A DNA stretch of 64,000 nt from Teratosphaeria epicoccoides. Its lineage: Eukaryota > Ascomycota > Dothideomycetes > Mycosphaerellales > Teratosphaeriaceae. The notes under the pieces were generated by a model that saw only the letters and a program-made list of their open reading frames with translations, did no database searches and had not been told where the DNA came from. The position numbers were made by a program, and so were the translations under genes. Each line of letters starts with the position of its first letter. The first letter of the stretch is position 1. The stretch spans positions 1 to 64,000 of the forward strand of contig JADDMT010000074.1 of NCBI GenBank assembly GCA_021401465.1, written 5' to 3'. Of the stretch, positions 20,932 to 30,548 are shown piece after piece.

Positions 20932-22160
20932 CTAGTTCTCGTGAAGCGCCTCAGTGAAAAGCTCATCCTTCTTCGATGGCTTCTCGCTCTTCACCTTGGC
21001 GTGACCCAGGCCCTCCTTCGCGTACGCAGCAGCGTACGGGTTCAGGCGCAGCAGCACCTGCTTGTTGCGCAGCGGGTTCTTCTTCTGCACGACCGAGCGC
21101 TTGGTGATAGCACCGCCCTTGACGGGCCTCAGCACACTCTGCACCTCAGAGCTGTTGATGAGCTTGGCAATGTCTGGCTGGCTGACGACATTAGATGGGA
21201 GGATAAAGTCCTTCTTGAGCTCCGCTGGCTCGCTGGTGCTGCCATAGATGGAGTCGAGCGCACCGAAGGCAGAAGAAGTCCAGATGATGAAGCGGCCGAG
21301 GTGACCACCTGGGGCAAGCTGGAGGAGATTCAGGGCATAGACTGGGCAAGTCTCGACACCCGGGATATTGCGGAAAGCCTTGACAAGGTCCTTGCCATCC
21401 TTCTCTGGCTCGTAGACAACGAGCGGGCCACGGCGCTGCTGGTGACGCCTGCCCCTCAGCTTACCCTTGCCAGCACGAAGCTTGCGCGACTTCTTGACCT
21501 TCTCGAGCTCTGGGCCAGCACCAACGGCCTCGAGCAGCTTGACGGCCTTGGAGGTCTTGTTAATGGCGTTGTCGGAGAAAGCGGTGGAGGATACTACGAG
21601 CGGAACTTCTGGGATGCTGGAGATGTGGTGACCGCGGGCAAAAAGGAGCGCAGCGGAGGAGGAAGCAGCGATAGCGGAGACAGCGGCGAAACGCTTCTGG
21701 CCAAGGTTGATCTTCTGGTGCCACTTGCGCCAGACTTTGGTTGGAGCGAACATGCGTCCAGAGCGGCACTGGTTACCGAACGCAGCTTGACCGGCACGAT
21801 GGGTACCACCACCAGAGACACGCGGGATACGAGCGACGGCGCGACCTGAGTGGAATCAGTATTCATTGCTGAGTTTGTACACCCTGATGCCCCTCATCAC
21901 TCACCAGTACCCCAAGACTCAGCGCTAGTCTGGTGACCGGCCTTCTCGCTCACAGCGTATGGTTGTCTCTTGTTCTTGGCGACCGCGGTGTGCACAGCCC
22001 TGGTCTGGTATTAGCTGATTGTGCAAATTGCTTCTGCTCTTTCTGGCGAGACTTGCTGAACAATGTCGTTACGGATCGGCGCCTTGAAAACGTTGGGGAG
22101 AGCCAGGCTCTCGGAGGTGGCAGCGCCATCAGCGCCGTGGACGGTGACCGTGGGGACCAT
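20932..22160 (-). CDS. RPL4: 60S ribosomal protein L4 (uL4)
   Basis: Three coding exons (22160-22053, 22004-21905, 21845-20932) give 373 aa, the family length. Recognisable blocks are LPNVFKAPIRNDIVQ, KNKRQPYAVSEKAGHQTSAE, SWGTGRAVARIPRVSGGG (across a GTGAGT...CTCAG intron), GKGKLRGRRHQQRRGPLVVY, FRNIPGVETC and QKKNPLRNKQVLLRLNPYA. The protein sits in the large subunit with a long extension lining the exit tunnel. The first coding intron has a weak GTCTCG donor; the acceptor at TACCAG keeps frame and adds TRA before VHTA. That boundary is the least certain. A 5' UTR intron probably precedes the ATG (see separate entry). It is not an operon; neighbours are unrelated. Confidence 0.93.
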
Positions 22161-22165
22161 TGCGT

Positions 22166-22308
22166 CTGCGGTGAAAATGGTGGTGTGGGTTAGTACGAAG
22201 CCTTCCTGGCGACTAAGCAAAGGTATTGCGCTTCGAAATCGACTTGCGGAGGTGCCCTGGTGCGGAATCTTGGCAGAATTCCAGCCTCAGGCATCATATC
22301 GGAACTTC
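22166..22308 (-). promoter_or_regulatory. Probable 5' UTR intron of RPL4
   Basis: Just upstream of the ATG the minus strand shows a textbook intron end: TACTAAC branch site, pyrimidine-rich stretch and CGCAG, 5 bases before the ATG. A GTATGG at about 22308 could be the donor. Introns here are common in fungal ribosomal-protein genes and often boost expression. Confidence 0.55.
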
Positions 22309-22598
22309 GGCGGCCATACCTGCGATGCTCCAGACCAGACTGCATATGAAGTGGATTTCTTCACATATCCATGCGCACAGCACGATCTACCTCTTAATAA
22401 GATCATGTATCACTATGCAAAAGTGAGAGACGATTTGTAGCTCATCATCCCATACAATATTAAATGACTGAACGCCTGGTCGATGCTATCGAAAACGTAC
22501 TCCACTAAACAAGATAAAAAGCATAACACCAACCCATTCTGTCGATATCTGTCCACGCATCTCACATGGTAATCCCGACTTCATCGGGACTATGGCAT
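22309..22598. other. Intergenic, RPL4 promoter side
   Basis: Holds the upstream promoter of RPL4 and the 3' flank of the LPMO gene, a tandem minus-strand pair. No gene supported. Confidence 0.45.
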
Positions 22599-23846
22599 CT
22601 AGAAGCTGATCCGCCCAGCTATGTTTTTCCGCACACTCCTCTTCCTGGTGATGCTCCCATTTGAGCAAGTCGTGCCAGCCGCAACGTCCTGCCACACAAC
22701 AGACCCCGCATCGCAGATGCCGAATTGAGACTCGCCATTGCAGACGACTGCGCCATCGTCGGAGCAGGTGCTTGTGCTGCTAGACGAAGAATAGGAAGTA
22801 GAAGTGTCGTTGCTGACGCCTGACGAGCTTGACGAGCCGCTAAATGCTACAGCAGATGTCGCGGCTGCTGAAGTTGATACACTGCCAGTGATGGTAGCCA
22901 TAGTCGTGACCGTGACAGCAGCGTTGCCAGAATCCGCCGCAGCAGTTTGCTGAGAAACAGACAAAGTCTGCGCAGCTGAAGCGAACGCATATCCTGACGC
23001 GCTCGGGCCAGCAGATGAGCTTCCTCCCGAGCTAGCTGACGCCGAGCCACCATTCGCCGGAGCACCATCTGTGGCGCAGCTCGCACCGGATGGCGTCGAC
23101 ATTGGAAATGTGGCGGCAGTGCTGGCTGCAGATCCAGACGGCTTCTTGGTGGTCACATACTTGCCTGCAAACGGGAACTGGAGGTCCACACTCTGCGTCG
23201 TTGGACAAGTGTCAACGCTCTCAAGATTGGCGACGAACATTGTTGGATAGTCGTCCATTTCTGAGCCGTCGCCACCAGTGAGGTCGGCGTTGATGCAATT
23301 CTGATATATCTCGCGATTGCCAACTGTGTTGAACCAAGTCCAGCTCATGATCGCATGGCCAGATTTGACGCCTGGCGGGATCGTGAAGTTGAAGCTGTTG
23401 ATGCAGTCAACGCCATTAGACTTCGGGTCGCTACACTGAAGGGCACCAGAATATGCGCCCTCAGGCCCTGTGTACGATCCATCAAGATTCTGATGCGTAT
23501 TCGACGGACAGCCGCCCTCAATCGAATAGATCACGAACCAGTTCTTCGGATCCTTCTGCTTGGTCGCATCGGTCTCGTAGGTGATCGAGATCTGGCAGCT
23601 GCCACCACCGTGGACGGCAGTATTGGCGCCGTTGCCGTTGTCGAATGCAAGAACCTGCGAGGAGCCGGCAGACATTGATGTGCCGCCTGTGGTCGGGAGT
23701 GATACCCCATGGCAGGGGAAATTGGAACCGCTGGCGTCTAGGGGCGATTTGATTGCTGTCCCCTCGATGGGCTCCGGAGAGGAGATGTACAAGTGCGCGC
23801 TGGCGAGCTTGAGGCCGAGGCCTGCAGCGATGAAAGCGGCGCGCAT
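22599..23846 (-). CDS. AA11-type lytic polysaccharide monooxygenase, chitin-active, with C-terminal X278-like module
   Basis: Intronless, 415 aa. The ATG at 23846 gives a 17-residue signal peptide ending ASA; cleavage exposes His18, the amino-terminal copper ligand. The second brace histidine is His79 in AVHGGGSCQIS. Other AA11 marks are DASGSNFPC, WFVIYSIEGGCPSN, and SWTWFNTVGNREIYQNC. After about residue 250 a long Ser/Ala/Thr-rich linker, likely O-glycosylated, leads to a small Cys module (CSDDGAVVCNGESQFGICD, VAAGTTCSNGS) like the X278 modules found on AA11 proteins. The enzyme oxidatively cleaves crystalline chitin outside the cell and may help remodel the fungal wall. An upstream in-frame ATG would spoil the signal peptide. 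Confidence 0.88.
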   Translation of the reverse strand: MRAAFIAAGLGLKLASAHLYISSPEPIEGTAIKSPLDASGSNFPCHGVSLPTTGGTSMSAGSSQVLAFDNGNGANTAVHGGGSCQISITYETDATKQKDPKNWFVIYSIEGGCPSNTHQNLDGSYTGPEGAYSGALQCSDPKSNGVDCINSFNFTIPPGVKSGHAIMSWTWFNTVGNREIYQNCINADLTGGDGSEMDDYPTMFVANLESVDTCPTTQSVDLQFPFAGKYVTTKKPSGSAASTAATFPMSTPSGASCATDGAPANGGSASASSGGSSSAGPSASGYAFASAAQTLSVSQQTAAADSGNAAVTVTTMATITGSVSTSAAATSAVAFSGSSSSSGVSNDTSTSYSSSSSTSTCSDDGAVVCNGESQFGICDAGSVVWQDVAAGTTCSNGSITRKRSVRKNIAGRISF

Positions 23847-25601
23847 TGTGAAGTTGCTTGTGCTGGTAGTTGTGGAAAACGATTGTGGTTCTGTAGACCA
23901 GCTACAAGACGTGAAGACTGTACTTATTTCTTGCCTTAGCTGGTTTGCTGTGTGCAAGAATGTTGTCGTGTCTTCGTTGAGGCTAAAACCTCTTGTTGCG
24001 CTTCAGGCCTTTTATGCTGTCATCAGCCAACGGTGCATTGTCTCGAACGTCAGATTGATCGCAAGACGTTTCTAGACAATAGACAATGCGTTATTCACAA
24101 CTGGTCACATTGTTTCAGATCGGTCACAATGACCTCTCGCGCGGCCATTGTCTTCGATGTAATCTTTATTGTGACGTACCTAGGTCTTTTCAGCAGAGCG
24201 TGTATTGAATAAGTGAATGTGGGTAGAGTCCAGCTCAATGTGCAAAAGAGAGACAGCAATGCACCAGGCTTTGCAAGGCGTATGTACAAATCGGCAGAGA
24301 AAACCAAAGAGAAGAATGGTTGACTGGAGGCAGGGAGATCCACGTCTTAAGTGCTCAAGCACTTCCACCTACCTGGCGCCAGCGAGATAGCCAGTGAGTC
24401 TGTCCGACGGGGCGGCAATGCGCACCGGATAGGCCGTAGCCCATTGACAAAGATCCAATATGCAATATGCATCTTGTCTCAAGGACAGAGGTGGACGGCA
24501 GCACGCCAAGATCTAATTGGGTCGGCGGTTAACCCAGTGTCGTGATCGAGGTGAATCAGGTCTCGATATTGCAAGTTGCCAGCTTCTAGAGACTTGCGTG
24601 AGTGCGTGCGCGTCTACTGTGATCGATTTGCGACGCTCTGAACGGTCGTTGACACTGAGGTGTTGTGGAAGTGGAAACACATCTTCGTGTCAGGACTGGG
24701 CGCTTAAGTACCAGAGGCTCGGCCCGATCTTAGCGCGTTTGAATCGCGACTCCGTCTAGGCAAGCAGGCCCAAGGTCTTTCTTCTCTTCCTCCATGAGAC
24801 GGGCTATGCTCGCAGTACCTGGTCTCAAATCTTGATGAGCAGCTCGCATGCTTTGACGGCGGCCTCGCAATGTGCAGCGATGCAGCAGTGGCTTGGCATC
24901 TTCTTTCGCACTACGCAGCGCGGCCCATTACTTTCCCGCAGAGTCCAGACTTCATTGGCATGATCTGAAACTTGACGACGCCCGCCTTCTTCGGGCTGCA
25001 AGGTCATGCGAACGTACGAGGGTAGCCGGCGATAAGAAGAGCGACATGCAGTGTTCACGCATCCGTGAGTGATCTGTACATTAGTTGCATCATCAAGCGG
25101 CAGATTATCGCCGGTCGCCACACCGGAGCAGGCACAATGTGGCCGTAAAATTCCACCATGTCCGTTCACAAAGAGGGCTGATCAGCGATTCAAAGGAAAT
25201 CCTCTGAAAATGTGGATCCATAATTGCAAGTTATAAAGTAGTCGGTGCGTCGCCGAGATCCAGTCTTTCCGCGATCCCATCAGTCAGCCAACCATTCGAC
25301 CTGTACATAGCTTCGGCGATCAAATCAACATCGATGCAAGCAATCATCAAGCAGTCACCCTGTCAGCAAAGCAGCCAGGGCCGTCCACGAACAGCCAGTC
25401 AAGTTAAGCAGTCAACCGCTTGATTGACTAACGACCACGCTGCGGTGTCCCAACCAATCAAGCAGTCAGTAATTCACTTGACTGGTGAGAATACGACTAG
25501 TCCAGTTCAGCAAGCAGACAAGCGTGTCACACGTCGAAGTGAATCTAGAAGCACTGCCGAACTTCCCCAGCATCCTGGAAGAGCATATTGATGCGGAGAT
25601 C
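23847..25601. other. Long intergenic region with dispersed AAGCAGTCA motifs
   Basis: 1.75 kb between two divergent genes (LPMO minus, NmrA-like plus). ORFs are short and mutually overlapping. The right end carries the AAGCAGTCA repeats listed next. No gene is supported; a non-coding RNA cannot be excluded. Confidence 0.45.
25349..25468 (+). repeat. Three AAGCAGTCA copies spaced 54-57 bp
   Basis: Exact copies sit at 25349-25357, 25406-25414 and 25460-25468, about 130-250 bp before the NmrA-like ATG, with further partial CAGTCA/TTGACTG words between. They may be factor-binding sites or a decayed ~55-bp tandem repeat. Confidence 0.55.
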
Positions 25602-26739
25602 ATGGCGGACTGCATCAGAAACGTAGCCATAATCGGCGTAAGCTCTCCATCCTAGCCGTTCATATCTACAAGATCAATTGACCGGTGTGAGCGCAGGCTG
25701 GTGGCAATGTGGGCCGCTACATGACCGAAGCACTGTTGAAGACTGGGAAACACACGGTCACAGCTCTTACCAGGTCAAACAGCAAGAGTGAATTACCAAA
25801 AGGCGTCCAAATGAAGGAAATCGACTATGAGAAGCTAAACACCGTTGTCGACGGTCTGAGAGGACAAGATGCTCTTGTAATCACACTGAGCGGTCATGCG
25901 CTGCAGGTCGAAGAGATCCTCATACAGGCGGCTGCGGAAGCTCGTGTGCCATGGTAAGAAAGCCAGTTACATCCTTGAGAATAGCCCGGTGCTGAAGTGC
26001 GAAACCAACGCAGGATCCTACCAAATGAATGGTCACCCGACACTGCCAATGAAAAGCTCGTCGACGATGTCTTCATCTTCAAGCCTAAAGGTTCGCCTTC
26101 CCACGATTTGCCGTTCAACCTCACCACTTAGACTGCGCAGTTGCTACACGCCGTCTAATCGAAGAACTTGGCGGAAGTTCCTACATTGCCGTCGTCACCG
26201 GCCACTGGGCCGACTGGAACTTGGCCATGCCCTCAGCTTTCGGCATCGATACCAGCACAAAGACCGCTACCCTCTTCGACGACGGTACCACTAAGGTCTC
26301 GCTTTCATCCCGTGCGCAAGTCGGTCGAGCCGTAGCAGCTCTGCTAAGCTTGCCAGTACAACAACAGCATGACTCCAAGGCCTGCTTGGAAGCTCTTAAA
26401 AACAATGCTGTGTACATCAAATCCTTCACCATCAATCAGAAAGAAATGCTGGCTTCCGCGATCCGCGTGACTGGTAGCACTCAGTCAGACTGGAAAGTGG
26501 CGCACGAGTCGTCCCGAGAGAGGTATGATGCTGGTCTTGAAGAGATCAAGCAGGGAAAATATAGCGGCTTTGCAAAGATGATGTACAAGCGCATGTTCTT
26601 TCCTGATGGGAGTGGAGACTTTGTGCATGGCAAAGGGACATTGAATAAAGTGCTGCAGTTGCCAGAAGAGAATTTGGATCAAGTGATGGGAGAAGCGATA
26701 GAGAGGGCCAAGACCACAGCTCATTGGGGTGCACAGTGA
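25602..26739 (+). CDS. NmrA-like NAD(P)-binding protein (isoflavone-reductase type SDR)
   Basis: Four exons: 25602-25637, 25697-25953, 26014-26090 and 26141-26739 (acceptor 26132 is an in-frame alternative that adds three residues). This gives 322 aa. The short first exon plus exon 2 rebuild the Rossmann start VAIIGAGGNVGRYMTEALL. Then come the arginine after strand 2 (ALTRSN), the acidic YEKLNTVVDGLRGQDALVIT, and the substrate-loop signature VPWILPNEWSPD, formed only by splicing. The last exon holds GGSSYIAVVTGHWADW. Family members bind NAD(P) and act as redox sensors or as reductases; the substrate is unknown. The gene converges on the mL57 gene with only 28 bp between stop codons. Confidence 0.85.
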
Positions 26740-26767
26740 TGCGATGGTTGAGATAAGAGTGAGTACA

Positions 26768-27599
26768 TTAGCGCAAGCCAAGAGGACCCAGCACTCTTTC
26801 CCGCGCCACTCTCGCTGCGATCTCGCCTCCTCTCTGCAATGCTAACGCGCCAATGATGCTGTACACGGTATGAGCCAAGACTGTATCCGCACCAGAGCTC
26901 TGCATGTTGTCTGTCTTCCTCGGCTGCCATCTCACCACCTTGTCGATCCCGTAACTTCTCGCCAATTTACTTAATCGTTGCGGTGCGAGCATATGTGCCT
27001 TGGCAAATGGAGTGAGGTTTTCTACACCCTCCAGAGACGGGTGTTGGTAGACATTGCGATCGTTCAGAAAGGCTGATGGTGCTTGAGGGGCGCGTATCAG
27101 GGCCATGGACGTTTGTAGATCCACTATGCGTTTGCCGAAGAATGCGAGCTTGTCGTTGAAGCCTCGTCGGCCGTGGTCGAAGGATTTATGTGTGATTGCT
27201 AGCCACTACACCACATATCAACTGCCACTCTAACTGTATCGTCAGGTGGATGGCGCAAACCTTGACCTCCTCAGGCAGTAAATCGCTTCCTTTCGACCCT
27301 GCTACGCCCTCCTGACCTTGTGCTGCCTCGACTGTTCGCCCAATGAATGTGTCGTACATCTCGTCCACTGGCTCTTGCCTGTCGTTGATTTTGAATGCCG
27401 GTCCTCGTGGTTGCGGGCGTAGGCGAAAGCGCATTTTCATCGCTGGCGGAGTTTGCTGCCATCGCGGTGTGTCTTGCGCAGGGGCGGCGTTGTGCGCTGC
27501 GGAGGCAGAGAAGGCGCGAGCTGCATGTCTGACATTCTGGGGAGAGAGCACTCTAGCGCACGAGGCACAAATTAATGCAGGAGCTTGCGAAGGCGCCAT
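26768..27599 (-). CDS. Mitochondrial large-subunit ribosomal protein mL57 (MRPL15-like, RNase III fold)
   Basis: Two exons, 27599-27261 and 27205-26768, give 258 aa. The N-terminus (to about residue 45) is a basic, Ala/Ser-rich mitochondrial presequence. The splice joins EEVK to WLAITHKSFDHGRRGFNDKL, the RNase III-like block shared by mL57 and related mitoribosomal proteins (T-H-x-S, N-x-x-L, LxxxG), here without a full acidic catalytic set. This suits a structural, not nuclease, role in the mitochondrial ribosome. It is head-to-head with the CID-domain gene; only 152 bp separate their start codons. It could alternatively be the related mL44, though size fits mL57 better. Confidence 0.72.
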
Positions 27600-27751
27600 G
27601 TTGGTGATATGATGGAGACTCTGTTCGTCTCGCGAATGAGCTACAGCACAGAGGAAGGTCCAATGTCGGTGACGTGGTTTCTCCGATCTCCGTACAGACG
27701 CAGTACACATATATCGGAGGTCGACATTGCTCTTTGAGCAGCATTGTCGGC
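27600..27751. promoter_or_regulatory. Bidirectional promoter, mL57 / CID gene
   Basis: The 152 bp between the two opposing ATGs must hold both core promoters. No TATA-like element is obvious. Confidence 0.55.
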
Positions 27752-28978
27752 ATGGAGGCAGACTATGCCTGCGAGCGTTATATCGCTGCTCAGTCTGGAA
27801 GTCGAGACTCGAGTGAAGCATTAATCAAAGACCTCTTCCGTGCTATCAACATATGCACGCGGGAAAATGTATCATCTGCTACTCACACCATCACTGCCGC
27901 TCTAACGGGCATGGAAACTATCCTGGCACTGGCGAAGTTCTTGCTAGACCTTGCGTCCGCCTTCAAAAGTGCTATCAGGAGGATCGACTCGACCAAGCCT
28001 GGCTACAGTAATACTGGCCTGGGCAAGATTGTGAACGGCAAAGTCCAGCAACCGCCCCACGCTGTGGCGAGACGATTGCATTTACTGTTCGTGATAAACG
28101 ACGTCCTGATCACATTGCAACAGGAAAGCGATGGCAGGACGAGAGCTAGCGCAGAACTGCTCAAGCTGTTCGTACCCAATGTTGTGGTTCTGGCGGCGCA
28201 TGCAGAAACTCCAAAGTCCAGAATAAGCAACGACATGTTTACTCGGATCGTCGCTGTACTCAACCTGTGGAAGGATGCAGGCGTCTTCAACGAAGCTGTA
28301 TCAGATGATATGCTCCAGCGGGCTGTCAAGGCTGCGAGTGGCATTGTAACCTTCGACGATCTGGTCAAACAGTCCAAACAGGAACACGACACTATCCTGT
28401 CAAGCATCAAGCGCCAGGAAGCCGAACAAAGCGTGATCCTGCCATTCCACCACGGCGTGCCTGGTGACCCTACAGCCCCTTGGCATGAACTTCCCGCCGC
28501 CAACGGTCTTTACCTGAAACGCACTCGTGGGTATCCTCTCAAGTCCTACGCCCTGCCCAATACCGGCTTCGCGCTTCCCCACGGCGGACAGAAACCTGAC
28601 ACAGATCTCCTCGCCACGGTCTCGACACTGAAGTCCGAAATGCTAGCTCAATTCGCCAAGTTCACACCAGCGGAAGAAGTGCAAGATGTCGATGCGCTAG
28701 GGAATGTCATTTGGAAGGATGCAGGGAGACCTACGAGAAATTATTGGGGATTCAGCTATGATGGCATTCCAAAGATGAAGGAGATAGCGAGACAGGCCAT
28801 AGATGGGGCGGCGGGCTACGCGGATCTGCCTGCGCCGAGAGCACCAGCTGTGCAAGCGCCGACGTCAGGGTATGGTGTTGGTGGTGGGTATCAGGGGCGA
28901 GGTGGTGGGCCGGGCGGGTATGGTAGTAGAGGAGGAAGAGGTGGATACGGAGGGGGAGGGCGAGGGTGGCGAGGATGA
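27752..28978 (+). CDS. CID (RPR) domain protein with RGG-type Gly-rich tail
   Basis: Intronless, 408 aa from the ATG at 27752; a longer open frame upstream has only a GTG start. The first ~150 residues are helical and fit a CTD-interaction domain: SSEALIKDLFRAINICTREN, VARRLHLLFVINDVL (the RLxLLFxxNDVL mark), and ISNDMFTRIVAVLNLWKDAG (KxxRLLxxWxxxxVF-like). A middle part contains LPAANGLYLKRTRG. The last ~45 residues are Gly/Arg/Tyr repeats (GGYGSRGGRGGYGGGGRG-type), an RNA-binding RGG region. The family (SR140/CHERP-like) links RNA polymerase II to splicing; the nuclear role is inferred. Confidence 0.78.
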   Translation: MEADYACERYIAAQSGSRDSSEALIKDLFRAINICTRENVSSATHTITAALTGMETILALAKFLLDLASAFKSAIRRIDSTKPGYSNTGLGKIVNGKVQQPPHAVARRLHLLFVINDVLITLQQESDGRTRASAELLKLFVPNVVVLAAHAETPKSRISNDMFTRIVAVLNLWKDAGVFNEAVSDDMLQRAVKAASGIVTFDDLVKQSKQEHDTILSSIKRQEAEQSVILPFHHGVPGDPTAPWHELPAANGLYLKRTRGYPLKSYALPNTGFALPHGGQKPDTDLLATVSTLKSEMLAQFAKFTPAEEVQDVDALGNVIWKDAGRPTRNYWGFSYDGIPKMKEIARQAIDGAAGYADLPAPRAPAVQAPTSGYGVGGGYQGRGGGPGGYGSRGGRGGYGGGGRGWRG

Positions 28979-29270
28979 ACTTGAGAAGGTGCTTGTCGCC
29001 AGATTTGGCGTCATCGTCTCTGGCTCTAAGCTATGAGAACAGAAAGACTAGGTTGCAGACATCGCACGCTGCTGGAACACTACTCCGCCTCCGAGCACAG
29101 ATTTGATTGGATACCGACTTCTGCCCGTGCCAGAGCCAGCTTGCTGCATCTGCACGGATACATCGAAGCGTCAATACACGATCATTATTCAGACCTGATC
29201 GTCGTCGGTGAACAACAATCGCGTTCGAGACCTCGTCCCATGGCGAAATGGTGTGGCGTCGGGACACCCG

Positions 29271-29820
29271 TCACCTCTGCTCTTTGTATCGAGCATAAAT
29301 ACCATCAGGCCTTGCCTCACAACTTGGTTCTACATTCCTCGCGTCCTTCAATCGCCAGATCTCAAGCCTACTCCGATCGAGATCCATCGGCATGCGCAAC
29401 CATTGACCGGGAAGCCGTGAATACTTCATTCTCGAAGGGGCTTCCAAGTGATCAATTCTCAGATTGACAGTATACCTCCCCTCTATCCATTTCGTCTCAT
29501 CGCCTCTCTCAAATTCATCGCCACAATACTCGCACAAGCCTCACAGAATGAGTGCGAAACACTTCTGCTTATCCCACCGGTCATTACATGCTGGCCGGCC
29601 GAATTCTCCTCGCCCTGCGTTCAGTGGACGTCTTTGGCCAGGGGATGCACGCAGATGAAGCCATTACGTTCACAGAAGGAGCAGTCGCGTTCGTCGGCTT
29701 CGTGGCAATCCGGTCCCGCCGAGATCCTCTCAGAGCTGTAGAGTGGTGGTGAGACTTTCTCAGTCAAGCGGACAGCGTCGCAATGGCAATGGACGTCGTA
29801 GGTCACGAAAATGCTATTCT
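29271..29820 (-). pseudogene. Relic of a GFA/CENP-V-type Cys-rich enzyme
   Basis: The zinc-binding start is legible: VTYDVHCHCDAVRLTEKVSP and RDCSFCERNGFICVHPLAKD, matching the GFA pattern C-x-C ... C-x2-C-x-x-N-G. A TGA at 29623-29621 interrupts, after which the same frame goes on TQGEENSAGQHV and VSHSFCEACASIV, the last metal-site block. A frame change then leads to RYTVNLRIDHLEA, the expected C-terminal strand, ending at 29271. One stop plus one frameshift without room for introns argue for a pseudogene. Intact relatives are small cytosolic zinc enzymes or glutathione/formaldehyde-adduct binding proteins. The fungal family is large and its members' substrates are mostly unknown. Confidence 0.7.
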
Positions 29821-30548
29821 GGGGTGGCCAAGGTCGAACAATGTCTGGAATAGGTAGCGGAGGACATCGTGGTAGTGGTCGTTCCAGGCGAGACGTCGAA
29901 GCTGACTTGACGACTTGAGCGTCCACGTCACAGTATGCCCATGTATTCCTCCGTGAGCACCAAGACGGAACAGGTATGTGCTCTCTTGTCACCTGGAGGC
30001 TTATCGACATAATTCATCGACCAGGTAGCTCTCATGGCTAGCCGATGTGCAAATGACCCGCGACTTCTTACCAACGCCAGTGGACAAAGTGATCCGGCTG
30101 AAGCAAAAATCACCAGGCAGGTCGTTCGGCCACCGTGCCACAAGAAGGCTTAGCCTTCAGAAGCTCTGACTAGACTTTGGAACTCCTGTGAACAATCTCT
30201 TATCGAACATGGTCTACGGCGGACATTGCTCGAGACGCCATTGAAATCCTTGGGTGCGATGGGTTATCTGAGCGCATCTTCGTTGCCACGGGACACGCGG
30301 CACATTGTGTATATCCCCCTGTCTGCAGAGCTGCTGGCCGTCCTGCTTGTAGGGGCCATGGAGTATATGCAGCATTCCGCGAGAACGGGACGGCTGGGCC
30401 GAAGACTGAGGTCGAGGTCCATGCTTACGGCGTCTACAAGCGGAGCAAAGATGCTAGTAAAGCATGCGACAGACTGACATCAGAGCCTTGAAGCACCAAC
30501 ATTTGTTTGAGGGGCACAAGCGCGAACAGTGGCCTGACATGGTAGTCG
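29821..30548. other. Intergenic, no gene seen
   Basis: Between the GFA and DUF6536 relics. A plus-strand ORF at 30226-30477 has no recognised motif. Confidence 0.4.

Noticed and set aside
20941..21849. 302-codon plus-strand ORF
   Set aside because: Exact antisense of the RPL4 exon; leucine-rich nonsense caused by the codon bias of the real gene.
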